Assembly: GCA_948567375.1 (NCBI GenBank)
Contig: OX419762.1
Location: 42,389,034-42,453,033 of the forward strand
Direction: 5' to 3'
Source of the DNA: Lunularia cruciata
Lineage: Eukaryota > Streptophyta > Marchantiopsida > Lunulariales > Lunulariaceae
Length of the DNA stretch: 64,000 bases
In this document: in pieces, positions 44,503-55,800 of the stretch
Position numbering within the stretch: position 1 is the stretch's first letter
Layout of the letters: each line of letters begins with the position of its first letter
The notes under the pieces: model-generated
What the model saw: only the letters and a program-made list of their open reading frames with translations
Databases searched by the model: none
Told to the model about the DNA's origin: nothing
Position numbers and translations under genes: made by a program

Positions 44503-46317
44503 CTACACTGGGCCCTTGGGAGCAATAGTGTCATGCTCCCGACCACTAGAGGTCCCAATCTCTGTGTGAAAAAATCCCTCCACTCTGGCTGCAAGCTCCA
44601 TACGTCCTCTGGCTGCATCCCATGTGGACCAAGGGTGTAATCCAAGTAGCCCACGCTCAACTGGATGGACTCCAAGTAGACCACTCTCCCTGGTAGCTAC
44701 TGGATGTGTCCCAAGAATACCATGTCCACTCGGTCCATCGCCCCCAACATGTGCCTGAATCGTCTCGATAGGCACAGGGCTCACAAGTGTCCAAGTGGTG
44801 ATGCCTATCAAGCGTATCCTACGCTGCTCTACCAAGCCAAGGCTCACAATCCAGGTCAAACAGTTCAGGTCCATAGCCTGACCTAACACCTGACGCCTAG
44901 ATGCCTCTAACATTGCTAAAACAGCGGTAATACCGGTGCAAAAACCCATCGCCCGCTCTCTCTCATCAGCGTTGGGCTCCACCAACTATTGTAACTGTGA
45001 GTCCCAAACAAGTCCAGGTCCTCCCTCTTGGAAAGCATGAGAGCCTGCAAAACTCATGAGTGTGGGAAATGCAGCTCTAGGCTGTCCAACTAGGTTCACC
45101 ATTGCCATAGGTGACCTATCAGGCACGACCACTATCTGAGACTGATGGCCAACATCCACGATATCATCAACAAGGATATGGCCTAGTCGTTGAATCCCAT
45201 CATAAGCACGTTGTAGAACCTCTCTGGGTAAGAGGTTTGTCCACCAAAGACAAAGACGATGAGCCCGTGATCCCACTCTAGCTGCATCTAACAATACAGC
45301 AGGTCCCATCCAAGAATGGACCTGATGTGTACTCGCCACCACTCTAGTGCAAGAATCACCCATCAAAGGAACGTTCTCCAAAAGGTAAGCTAGAGAAACG
45401 GATTGATGAACCTGGAGATGTTGTAATATCCGTAACATCTCCCAAAACACACCAGAACAAGGATCCTAAAGACCCAATCCTCTACCAGCACGTGTATGTC
45501 CCTGACATGGCCATCCAGAGATCACCAAGTAAATAGGCCCATGTCTCTCTAGGTCATGCACCCCTAGTAAAGAAATGTCTCCTGGTAGGGCCTTTTGGTA
45601 ATCTCTGACTGCTGACATCGGTAATAACTCCGGATACCGATAGGCCAAGTGTGCCATATGATGTAGAGAGACTCACCTAGCAGTCTCATCTCTCTCTACA
45701 TACAAGTACCTCTGTACTCGGATACCCGCGTGTAACATCGCAGCTAGTCCGGTGCTGATCCCACCAAACAACTCCAATAGGCATATCCCCTCTACTGGAT
45801 ACTGCCAAGCAATGAGTGTGGTATCCAGAGGTGTCAAAGCAATTGCCTTTGGAGGCTCATCCTCACACTCATCTCCTGATGGTACGAAGGCTCCACTCCA
45901 AGCCTGCTGCACCAACTGATCTGCATGTTGCTGCAATGCCTCCTCTGAACTCCACAATGGAACATCCAAGGTGGATGGAACAATCCCACTCGTACTCCAA
46001 AGCCGAGTGATCTCCTCTGGTATTGGAGTATCCTTTGCATGGGCGTTCCACTCCAACAAGTCACCAGGCCAAGTAACTGCACCACTGAAAGCTAAAACTG
46101 ATGCTGCCATGGTCCCGGACTGTAGTGAGCCAAGACTGCCACTACTGAAGCGTATTGGTAGGCGACATACCCGTCCCTCACCAGACTGCCAACCGGGTCT
46201 ATAAGAGGCTATCTCCTCCCAATAGTCAATGCTGAAACCCATAGGGTATAACACTGCTCCCCCAACTAGCACATCATATGACTCAGCTATCGTTGCAATA
46301 GCCTGAGCTCTCACCAC
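44503..46317 (-). pseudogene. DNMT3-type cytosine-5 DNA methyltransferase domain in gypsy pol
   Basis: One reading frame runs from the protease into a DNA methyltransferase (about 45790 to 44800) and on to RT. Motifs occur in canonical order: I, LLELFGGISTGLAAMLHAG (45730-45781), then YLYVERDETAR; IV, the catalytic Pro-Cys loop ISGWPCQGHTRAGRGLG (about 45475-45520); VI, YLLENVPLMGDS (about 45355-45390); VIII, DAARVGSRAHRLCLWWTNL (about 45235-45290); a target-recognition-like region AAFPTLMSFAGSHAF (about 45040-45090); and a C-terminal RRQVLGQAMDLN (about 44865-44900). Spacing and the R-A-H-R..W-x-N-L and R-x-x-L-G-x-A forms resemble DNMT3 rather than DRM, whose motifs are permuted. Interruptions are a TGA at 45673-45675 and TAGs at about 45466, 44986 and 44503. 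The catalytic Cys and ENV are intact. Expected role: de novo cytosine methylation. Confidence 0.93.
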
Positions 46318-46992
46318 CGAGCTATCAGTTGGATGACTAGGCTGAACCTGGACAACAAGCTCTCCACATGTGATGTACTATGTTGAACCACCACCAAGAG
46401 ATGTCTGGATCTGAAATGGACACCTCTCCACATCGGTCTTCCGTAATTCCAGACCGACAACTGCAGCCTTCCCCAACATAAGGGGCTGCGCACCAGAGTC
46501 TAACAAGACTCTCTATGGTGTATAGACCTTCCTTGAAGGTCCCACCAAATAAAAAATCCCCCTCTGGTTATCCAATAGGACAACACCAGGTGTAAACCGC
46601 GCTCTCTCAAAGGCCGGTCTAGCTGGCAACTCCTCCAGTCTAGCCGCTATTGCCTGCCATAAACCACTGGTCGCTGAACGGATCCCATGCTCCTCAACCA
46701 AGTCAGCTCCACTACCAACCACCTCTGCTCTAGTAGTAGGAACTGCACCATCCCTACTCTCACACAACGTGGCAGCCAACCGGAACACTAGGGCTGGGTC
46801 AACTCCCAATGTAAACATGTCACTGGCTGAAAACAAAGGATGCCGCATAATCAGCTGAGCCGCCCCCAACATCATGCTAGACTCAGTCTGTGTAGTAGTA
46901 GGTGGTTGACTAGCAGGTAGTCCATCATGTACTCCATCACCACCTACCACACCTGCACTGGGACGTCTAGGAACCATGGATATCGTCTGCAA
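46200..46992 (-). pseudogene. Aspartic protease region of the methyltransferase element
   Basis: The frame at 46992-46513 is a linker (LGVDPALVFRLAATLCES, GVVLLDNQRGIFYLVG). A TAG at 46513-46515 precedes RVLLDSGAQPLMLGKAAV, a clear retropepsin active site (Asp codon about 46498-46500). Then VGGAVLYPMGFSIDYW at about 46240 is the end of the protease. Another TAG lies near 46380. A frame change near 47050 separates it from gag. Confidence 0.86.
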
Positions 46993-47048
46993 TGCCTCAG
47001 ATAGCGTGAAAGATTGGGAAGTCTGACCTGTCTCCCAACCTCTCCTCT

Positions 47049-48776
47049 CTATGGATCCAACTCCACTAATGCTCCTCTAGGCTCTGGAGCACATACTGCA
47101 CTCCTAGTCACTACTGCAGATGCATCCACCTGGGCTGCTCCGTGCATGAAGTCCAAAGCATCTCTATCACCAGCATATGAGGTGGAAGCCTCAGCACCCG
47201 AATCTGATCTCCTCTGAGCAATAGCCATACTAGCCAATCTCTGCTCCAACTGCTCAATCCGAGTAGCAATAGCTGTGTCAAAAGTAAGGGCAGGTACTGC
47301 ACCCCTACTAGGTGTAGATCCTCTACCACCACCTCTACCACCTCGTCCTCCATGAACTAGAGCTCCTCTACTACCAGCCATAGCAGCCCTACCACTCCGT
47401 AACTCCGGGTGTAGGTCAAAACACCGATCACTAGTGTGACCAAATCTGTGGCAGTGCTCACACTGCCTCTGTGTTGGCTGTGATGCACCCAAGGTATCAG
47501 GTCCACTACCCTGGGTACACTCTCTCCTATGGTGAGGTCCACCACAAGTCCAACAAGCAACACCACCACTCATTGGCTGCTGTTGACCCGAAAATGAGGG
47601 TAAGGGTCTAACTCCACTAGGCCCTCCACTCGCTCCATAGGATCTGGGCTGTCCACCCTGTCCTCAAAAACCAACTGGGAGTGGTGCACTCTACTGCACT
47701 CTAGAAGAAGTCACAGCCGTGGATGAGGTCTCCCTACCAAATCCAGATGTCACCACTCTCTCCTCCACCATATTGAGCTCAATACGCTCAGCCAAACCAA
47801 AGACTACTGCCAAAGTGGGCGAAGTAGCCTGCAACAACGTAGCATCATGAACTCTACATCGCAACTCCCTGTCCAGTATCCCATACCAAAACTGGACTGC
47901 CTGGGCCTCAATAACTCCCTGAGTGAAACTGATCAGCCGCCTCATGCGAGTGTATGCCTCGCGTAGGCTCTCTCCAGCCTTCCGCTGAAACTCCTATAAG
48001 TTCCTCAGCTTGTCAGTCCGTACTCCCTGGTAGTTCTGCTTCTAACATAGGAAGAACTCCACCATGGGGTTAAACCCCGGTACCACACCACCTCCTGCAG
48101 CGGTACCTCCACTCGTAGTAGCACTATCTCTAGCTAGTGCACCTCCACTAGCTCCACCAACACTACTCGAGCTAGAACTTGTAGGTATAGCCGATCTACT
48201 CCTGGCCACCAAACCTAAAGTGACGGAGACATAGTGTGGAGACCAATATTGTCTCCATAACTCAATCTCCTCCAAATGAGCTCTCCTGAACTCATGGTAG
48301 TCATCCATTGGCGGACCCTCCAAGTGCTGAAACAACCCCTTCCATGCCATGAAGGGTGTGAACAAAGTCGAGTTCCGCATCTGCTGCAAATCACACCAAC
48401 TATCGAACTCCTGGATGAAGTCATCCAACTCAATGGTACCCATTGTACCAGAGTAATGCCTAGGGCCTTTGGAGGCCCCATAAATCTTGTCCATGTCCCA
48501 CAACAACAGTGCGGACACACCAAGTGCACTCTCAACTGAATCAGCTCCTGTGTCAAACTCCAACTCAGAGTCAATCTCCTCCCTCACTGGGACCTGAGAT
48601 ACAGGCTGATACCGAGCACCACTCCAAGTAAACCCACTGTGTACTGTAGGGCTAACTCCTCTGGAATCTCCAAAGAACTCTGTCGGGACAAAGTAACCGC
48701 AACAGCAAACCCGAACCACCAACTGCAACCGTAAGTTGCAACCGCAAGTGCCAACACCAAGTGCCAACACCACCAA
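47049..48776 (-). pseudogene. Gag of the methyltransferase element, with two zinc knuckles
   Basis: From high to low coordinates: a gag core (GTMGTIELDDFIQEFDSW, MAWKGLFQHLEGPPMDDY), a low-complexity Ser/Gly/Ala stretch, FQRKAGESLREAYTRMRRL and IELNMVEERV, then two knuckles, CWTCGGPHHRREC (spacing slightly off) and CEHCHRFGHTSDRC (canonical CX2CX4HX4C) at about 47550-47430. The frame is held throughout but broken by TAG at about 48042, 47994 and 47688 and a TGA near 47663. The true start is unknown; a TTG at 48776 only opens the frame. Confidence 0.88.
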
Positions 48777-50040
48777 GCACCACCCACTAATGTAACTCTA
48801 ACCGAGATAACTACACTAGGGGAAATGGCAACCTTTAACCTACCATCATAACACGCACTCTCATGGTCTACAGGTCATCACTTCCTGCCTCACCGGAGAG
48901 AAACAAAGGTAGTTTGACTGGTCATCACTCCAGCCTCACCACCGAGAGCACACTAGAGCACCAACGCTCAAAAGTCAGGGCACCTCACACAAACGTGGTG
49001 CACAAACAGGAAGCAGAGAATGGAGGGGGTCCAATCACAAGAAATCTAAACAAAAACCCTCCATCTCATAACACAACATGGGACTGACTCTGCCACCATT
49101 TGGCATTTGACATAAGAGTAGTTTGTATCTAAGTTCTAAGCTACCAAGATCACCAAGAATGGGATCAAACTGCCTCTCCTAGCCAAAACTACATGTGTAT
49201 AGATAACAGTGGCACAGTCACTAGAACAACAAGTGAGGGTGGACCAGTTAGCTAGGGCACCAGTCTAGGAACAAGATATCTAGGGGTCAAACCCTGTTGC
49301 GCACAATCTAGCAGGAAAGGTAGATTTTGCCAACCAATGACCAAGATCTACTCTAAACTAGCTAGCCTCACGCCAGCAAGCTGGCTTGCTGACCCTTCTA
49401 GGCCTTCGTAGCCTCTCATAGCCCACAGCCCTATGCCTCAAAGCGCCGAAATTCAGCCAAATGAGGCCTTTCTTGTTGCCACTTCGAACCTCCTCCAAAA
49501 TTGGCAAAACTTCTCCAAATTTGTGAAAGTCCTCCAAACTAGCAAAACTCCTCCAAATCTGGCCAAACAGCAAAAACTCCTCCAATTCTGGCGTAAATCT
49601 GATGTAAATCTTACATAAAATCTGACGTAAACTCTAAAGATGGATGTCTGCCAAATCCCCCGCTAACTTTCCACTCGAGCCAAATTGACAAAACAGGTTT
49701 TTCCAAATCACAATTTCATGAGAAAAGCTTCCCAACTCCACCTTCAATTTGACTTTCTGAGCCCAACTCGCAGCAAATTGGTCATGCTTTCACCTCCTGA
49801 GCTCAAAATCACAACACTGCTCAAAAATTGCTCCTTCTTTGCTCAAAATTTGGCCAGCACTTCCGCACACCATCCGTCTAACTGCCAAATCTGCATCAAC
49901 TGAACGAGCTTGTGCACACTAGGGAAACACAGAACTTGAATCGAGCTACCACGATCCACCGAGCTTGGAGATACCACCAACACTCAAAGTCCTACACTCA
50001 AAGTCCTGCACCCAATTTCTCCATGACTTCACTTCTCTGA
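48777..50040 (-). other. 5' leader of the methyltransferase element; no gene seen
   Basis: Between the right LTR and gag. It contains the PBS-like site near 49082 and Ala/Ser/Leu-rich low-complexity text but no convincing ORF. Whether 49100-50040 is leader or part of a longer LTR cannot be decided, because the left end has no matching sequence. Confidence 0.45.
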
Positions 50041-50482
50041 TGTAATCAGATTGCTTACCACTCTCAACTCAGATCAGTACTTGATTTGTCACTCTATGAA
50101 CTGCCAACAACTGTGCACTAATTACAGTCAACCCACACCCACTCAAGCATAGAGAATCCAGGTGACGCTCACCGGCCTCTGTCCACCATAGCCAGGAACT
50201 CGAAGTCTCAACATCAGAGAAGTGAGCTCTCTAGAGCTCACTTCAAAACTATACCCCCCTGGACTCGAGCTACCATTGAAACCCTAACGGTCCCACTAAC
50301 GGCACACTCGATGGTGTGAACGGTGCAAAGTGATGGTGGGCCCTACCGTGAAGTCAGTACCCCAAACACAAAATCTAACCATCAAAAAGTAGTCCTTGAG
50401 AAATTGCTGAAATAACTCTAACTATTGTCATTGGAACTCCAGTGCCAGAGCATCTAGATGCGGAACTACAAATGGCGTGACA
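50041..50482 (-). repeat. 5' LTR body of the methyltransferase element
   Basis: Matches 40869-41325 with scattered substitutions. On the minus strand it starts TGTCACGCCATTTG and ends GATTACA. Confidence 0.82.
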
Positions 50483-51170
50483 CATGAGGATGAGGGATAG
50501 AGGGACAAGTGGTGGGACATCCTCCCTATAGGGTGCTCCATTGGTATAGGAGAAGGACTTGACTTGGGGATTGGAGGGAATCCATCTAGATAAAGCACAC
50601 CAATTATGGATATATGTTGAAAAGACAATATAAAGGTCTACCCTCTACTCTCAAATACAAGGTGTGAGGTGCCTGATGAGGAGTGACACTAGAGATAATC
50701 TCTCCATGGCACCGTGCTTATGAACAAAATGGAAAAATCAGAAAATAATCCATTGAGAGTGTGTACCTCTCAAAGAGTACAAAGTGTTAAAAGGCCATGA
50801 CAAGAAAGTGAGACATAATAGAGAAATGCTAAGTAACCCAACACAAAAGAGAAAACAACAAGGAAAAGGACAAAAGACAAAGAAACAGAAGCAAACAAGA
50901 GAGGTGATGAGTGCCTAGCTGCAATAGTTGGAGATAGTCCGACCCCTCCGATGTCCAATCCATAGGTAGAATTGACCGCCTATCCATGCTAGCAGTGCTT
51001 TGCTCGTAATCCCATACATGTGCCGATGTTATCCGAAATAGTGGGTCCTGGAAGCTGCTCTAGCAAACTCTCTACTCCATGGTATGTCCTTCTTTGCATC
51101 ACCAAGGTGATAGTGTAGCATGTAGAGGTAGTCACATAGACCTCCAATCTGGTAGATATATCCTAGGCTA
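50483..51170. repeat. Repeat R, copy 2, right part
   Basis: Resumes at CATGAGGATGAGGGATAG and follows copy 1 (3450-4150) to the P450 upstream region. Confidence 0.85.
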
Positions 51171-52795
51171 GCTAAACCGTAGGGCTGTTGTTAAACCCTA
51201 AATGTGCCTTAAGCATCTACATTATGCACTTGAAACCCTCCATCAACCTCTAATCCCTAATTTAGCCCGGAAGGTGCTAAAGTTCACTTAATTTTTACTC
51301 ACTCAATCCCACATGCAGACATGCATCCTTAATCCCGCAAGCTAAATCCTTACATGCTTACACCTTAATCCAGCACGGATGCTAGTGTTTCTCTTGGGCA
51401 GGGTTGTGGTGTTCCAATATCATGGCCCAAACCATGGTTCATGGCGCTACCTTTTGATCTGACCGGTTACTTCCATCCTCTTGGGTTTTAGTCCCATTTT
51501 ACCCCTTTGTTTTTTCCTTGTTCTGCTTGATGGGAGTCTTTTCATCCTTCTTGGTTTCACACGCGGCTGCGTTTTGCTTGTTACTTCCATCAAATCCCCT
51601 TTTGTCCATCAATGTCGATGATCCTTCACTTAATGTAAACCACGATAGTGCTCAGGGTCTCGGTTATGCTTCGCGCGCGTGTGGCTCTCCGACCCAAGAA
51701 TTAACCTTGTGTGGGCATCGTCTCGCTGCAGTTGCCCCAACAGTAATTGAGAATAGTCTAATCCAAACTAGCCTAATTAAACTAATCTGTTCTTGTCTGA
51801 AACGAAGACTGCTCCTGTTGATCAATTTCTATTACATGCGTTGATAAAAAGCCACTCCTGCGAATTGAAATCTCGTGCTTCCCAGTCCCAAGCGCCATGC
51901 TTGAGATAAATTCAACTCCTGCGAATTGATTTCTCATGCGTCCCTACTACTTGACTCCGGTTTGGGCAACCGATCTTGTATCTTGGCCCTTGGGATAAAA
52001 GAAGTGAACCTTTTTTGTATAGTATAGGAGTCTACCCTACTGCAAAGTCAATTTGGTTTACCATGGTAACTCACAATTTCATTCATAGATTGCGTCAGAT
52101 CTTGTAATGAGATAATTTAGTCCAGGTGAACTAAGGGGAAGCTTGAAACACCTCACACACTTATCTTTCAATTACACTCATTTTCAGTGACAGTCAGATT
52201 TGACTGGTAAATAATAAGATACCTACGACTGACTGGGAAATGAGTGGAAAGTTATTCTCACATAGTTTTCGAATGTCTTTCAGAAAAAGGTGATCGAAGG
52301 ATTCATTATAAACCAAATTGAATCATGATTTGATGGGTTAAAACACATGCCATTCTTATTTCGCCATTCCTGTGAGCGAAAAGACTTGGCAATACGATAT
52401 TATAGGAGGGATTCTGTTCGCATATTATTGCTCGCATATTATTGCTCGCATATTATCTTTTATGCGTGACTGGGAGGATTCTGCCTGCATAAACAGTAAA
52501 GTCAAAAGGCATTATCTATTACTATGTTCACTTTTCATTGCCTTTCAGAAGATCTCCACCTCAAGCGAAAAGGGCGACCGCGTAGGATAACAAGAAAGAT
52601 GGGAAGACCCTATCGACCCCGTACAAAGCATAAAACACGCGAGTTAAATGGGGCTAAGCAAAATTAGAATGAGGACTCTGGACTGAAGGCGGGTATAGCT
52701 GTCCCAGGAGAGGAAGATAAGCGTGAACAAAAGGCATCGAGGTCGAACTCACTTACACAGTCAGCTTTCTGAGTCAGTGGAAGTTTTGGTCGAAG
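51170..52795 (+). promoter_or_regulatory. Conserved upstream region of P450 copy 3
   Basis: Duplicate of 4150-6003 with many point changes, small indels (for instance an extra TTGCTCGCATATTA unit near 52430) and lacking the ~220-bp block present at 5659-5875. The same leader precedes the start codon. No independent gene is supported. Confidence 0.5.
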
Positions 52796-55148
52796 ATGGA
52801 GCTCCCTTCTCTGGATTTGCTGGAGAACGGTGTCGTCACAATTGCAAGTGTGGCACTTTCTTTGGCTTAGGCGATGTTGATCGTCTTGCTCGTCAAGAGT
52901 CAAGAAGCTTGTGTTCAAGAGTGGGTGCAACTTCCCACCTGGACCTGCTAGATGACCTGCAATTGGGAATCTCCTTTTTCTGGCTGGCAAACGGCCTCAC
53001 CAGACTCTTCACGATCTCGCCCAGGTCCCCGGACAGATTTTCTCTTTGAAATTGGGTCCATTCCAGTCGTCATTGTAAGTTCCGCTGATATGGCGAAAGA
53101 GATCCTCAAGACCCAAGTTGCAGTGTTTCCATCTCGGGTTAGCCCGTCGGTTTTAGCCGAACTTTTCTCTATAATAATGATGTTGTTCTGGGACCACTAA
53201 CTCATCACTGGCATTTATTAAGAAAGATCTGCTCCACAGAGTTCTCGGGAGCCAAGGGCGTTGCACAATCCAAGGTAAATTTACCTATCTCTGGACTTGC
53301 GTGTGGCCACACCGGATAGGAGTTCGAATTGGATTCCTCATGCTATTATCGAAAGAGATACCATCTTCAGTCATGGCAGCTGGATAACTTCAGAATCTGC
53401 GCCGTGTTGTTTCGTCTCTTATGATGATTCTGGCTCCTCAAATGAAGCTTGCAATCCGAGCACAATAGACGTGTCTAAATTCAAAGTCTTACAGAAGGAA
53501 CATTTAGACTGAATGGTGCGGGCTCTACTCTGTAGGCATATAATGACATTAGCCTGCAGTAGGTTTTTGATGAGTCTCGTGATGTGCAATATTAGTCCAG
53601 TGTGGTCACTGCCAGATAATGCATGTGGGGTCTATATTGAGCGATGAATCTGTAGCTGCGACTGCATCGCATGGATGTGGGTACTCGTCTGTGGAATCAT
53701 GCGAGTAGCGTACCGTGTACTGATCTGATAGACCGACAGCATTCTCTCGAATATCTGACATTTTTAATCGCGATTAACATTCAGGAGGCGAGTCATTTTC
53801 AAGAGGCCCAATTTCGGCCTACATTTATTTGATGGTTCAGACCGTCTTCTACTATCTCACATGTAATTAACTTTGAAATGACAGCTAGAGACTGTCTTAG
53901 ATGCAAGTTGGTCGGTCCATCCATATGCCCTTGCCATGGACGATCAATCGGGAGTAGTTCTGCAGATGTAACAGGGTGGCCACGGAGCACACGCTACGGA
54001 GGGATATAATATTGGGGCATGCTCATGAAATCCAGTGACACAAGTTTTATTGTGTCTGATCTGCTTCTGTGTACTACAATGTCATTATTTCTCTTCGAAT
54101 TGCATACAAGATCTGCAGGCACTGAAGGATCCGCTCCAGCTAACGACTAGCATAGCATGTAAGTCTGAACCATCGAATAAACTCTCACAACTGTTCAACT
54201 TCGGGGATTGGGTTCACAGGTTTAAGGCAATACTATCCTGTAGGTTGTTTCCAGAACATAAGCACTGATCGCATATTCACCTCGATATTGCAGGTCATAA
54301 GGAGAGAAGAGACGATGAGAGCGATAAATGGCCTGCTGAGAAGGTCTCAGGGTGAGAAACTTTGATGATGTGTATTTGGCTCTGAGTGCGGTGAACTTTC
54401 ACCACACTTGTCGACTCCTGTTTGGACCGGGATATTACGAAGGCTCTTCGTTGACTGCATTTGATGCTGACACCTTTCCGCTTCTAGTGAGAAGTGTAGC
54501 CAGCAGGAGGATTAACGCACCGGGTGAAATGTTCCCATACTTGAGGTGGTTGGATGTTGGTGGGGCCGAACCCTATTTAAAAAGCACCCGTAAACAGTTA
54601 GACGACTTCTTACGCAGAATTATGGAGAACCGCCGCAACCAACGCGCCAAGAATCCTGATGATGACAGTTGAAACTTTTCAAGTGTGTTGCTGACGATTC
54701 AAGAGAACAAAGATGAACCTACTATAAATTATGTGGATATCAAAGCCATGCTGCTGGTAAGAATTTAACGTTGCATCGTAGCTCCTTTCCGAGAAATATT
54801 GTCTCCTTACTTTCCTATGCAACAGCCTCATGTTTCATCTGATTGATCTGCAGAAGTTATGTTGCTTTGTGGATTCAAATGCAATTGAATCCATGTTCTC
54901 AGTCACATGATCTTTCTAATTGCAGATATTTCTTTTGAATATCCCTCGCAAGTTTTAGGAGGGCAAAAACAGCGTATCGCTCTTGCAAGAAGTTTAGCAA
55001 TTCAACCAGATTTTCTTTTGTTAGATGAACCTTTTGGTGTTAGAATACCTAGAATAGAGTCACTCGCAAGCTGCCGAAGAAACCGAATAATTAAAGAGTT
55101 TCAACATTGAAGTGAACTTTGACGGCTCCTATTTCCTTATATGACAGG
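52796..55148 (+). pseudogene. Cytochrome P450 pseudogene, copy 3 (exons 1 and 2)
   Basis: Exon 1 is 52796-53274, with ATG retained but an in-frame TAG at 52868-52870 (identical position to copy 1), a duplicated GTCAAGA near 52900 and other shifts. Exon 2 is 54294-54756, with a +1 shift near 54362 and a TGA at about 54668; it still reads PGEMFPYLRWLDVGGAEPYL. Intron 2 contains a 124-bp plastid-like insert. Sequence matching the copy 2 exon 3 ends right at the splice acceptor (about 55148), so the I-helix, ExxR and haem loop are absent. The shared TAG indicates the ancestor of copies 1 and 3 was already dead. Confidence 0.88.
54918..55041 (+). other. cysA: Plastid-like cysA (sulfate ABC transporter ATPase) insert
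   Basis: Exactly 124 bp absent from the corresponding intron of P450 copy 2 (after CTTTCT at 11315-11321, before AGAATACCTAG). The insert reads [19 protein letters not shown] and then LLLDEPFG, i.e. the ABC signature (here VLGGQ) and Walker B of a CysA-type ATPase, with AT-rich codons and a fully open frame. CysA-type proteins energise sulfate import; the gene is plastid-encoded in liverworts, hornworts and some algae. The fragment is too small to function. A nuclear plastid DNA insertion is the likeliest source; bacterial DNA is the alternative. Confidence 0.85.
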
Positions 55149-55179
55149 TATACTTGAGATTATATGACAGGTAGACAGT

Positions 55180-55800
55180 AGATTCCCTTTTACTCCACCA
55201 CCGATTCACGTGAAGTTCAATAGTTTCCTGGCTTGCCACGTTTGCATGCGGGAAACTTAGCAAACAGTTTCTAAAACATCCGGCCCGTGAACATTGGATA
55301 TGATAATGTGGAAATTGGATGTCTTACCGTACCTTGAGTGTGCATAGTCTGGCTTAGACTCTTGCCCAACTTCTCAAAGTGTATTGAAGAGCCACGTTCC
55401 ATAGAAATAACACCAGATGATATATTACCCTAAGGAAAATAAAAAAGTGTCACAAGACATAAACAAGTGCAAGGCTCAATGCTTCCAAAAGGCAAAGAAA
55501 AAAAATAAACATTAAAATGGTCCCAAAGCCGTGCATAGAGGAAAATGTTACATAACAATCTATGTAGAAGAGACAGAAGAAAAAAATTAGTTTATTGTTG
55601 GACTATGTGATAGAGATTCTCCAACGGTATATCTTGTAAGTGGGAGGGATGACCTAGCTTTGCTAGGTGTTCTTATTATTGCTTAAATTTGTAGTATAGA
55701 TACTCCAATGGTATATTTTTTATGTGGGTAGGGAGGACCCTCACAATGCTAGTTGTTACTAGTAATGCTGCTCATCCGTGAAAACCAAAGGCTTGAGAGC
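55180..55800. other. Spacer after P450 copy 3; no gene seen
   Basis: 55180-55260 resembles the P450 upstream region at 8811-8890. Beyond that I see only AT-rich unassigned sequence. Confidence 0.4.

Larger units (their letters stand above)
40761..50482 (-). mobile_element. Ty3/gypsy element encoding a cytosine-5 DNA methyltransferase and a PHD finger
   Basis: A 9.7-kb minus-strand element interrupting repeat R. LTR-like sequence is at both ends (50482-50041 and 41325-40761; starts TGTCAC, ends in ACA). Internal order on the minus strand: gag with two zinc knuckles, protease, a DNMT3-type methyltransferase domain, RT (internally deleted), RNase H, integrase, PHD finger, and a purine-rich AGGAGGGCGA near 41430. 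CATGA lies on both sides (40754-40758 and 50483-50487), compatible with a 5-bp target duplication, but the empty site already has CATGA twice. A PBS-like TGGTGGCAGAGTCAG is at about 49082-49096. The coding region is far more GC-rich than neighbouring DNA. Confidence 0.92.

Noticed and set aside
45816-46204. Plus-strand open frames opposite the DNMT region
   Set aside because: The minus strand carries the recognised motifs; these are antisense shadows.
54907-55110. 67-aa ORF at the cysA-like insert taken as a gene
   Set aside because: Only the 124-bp insert has the ABC ATPase sequence; both ends of the ORF are P450 intron DNA, so it is a fragment and not a gene.
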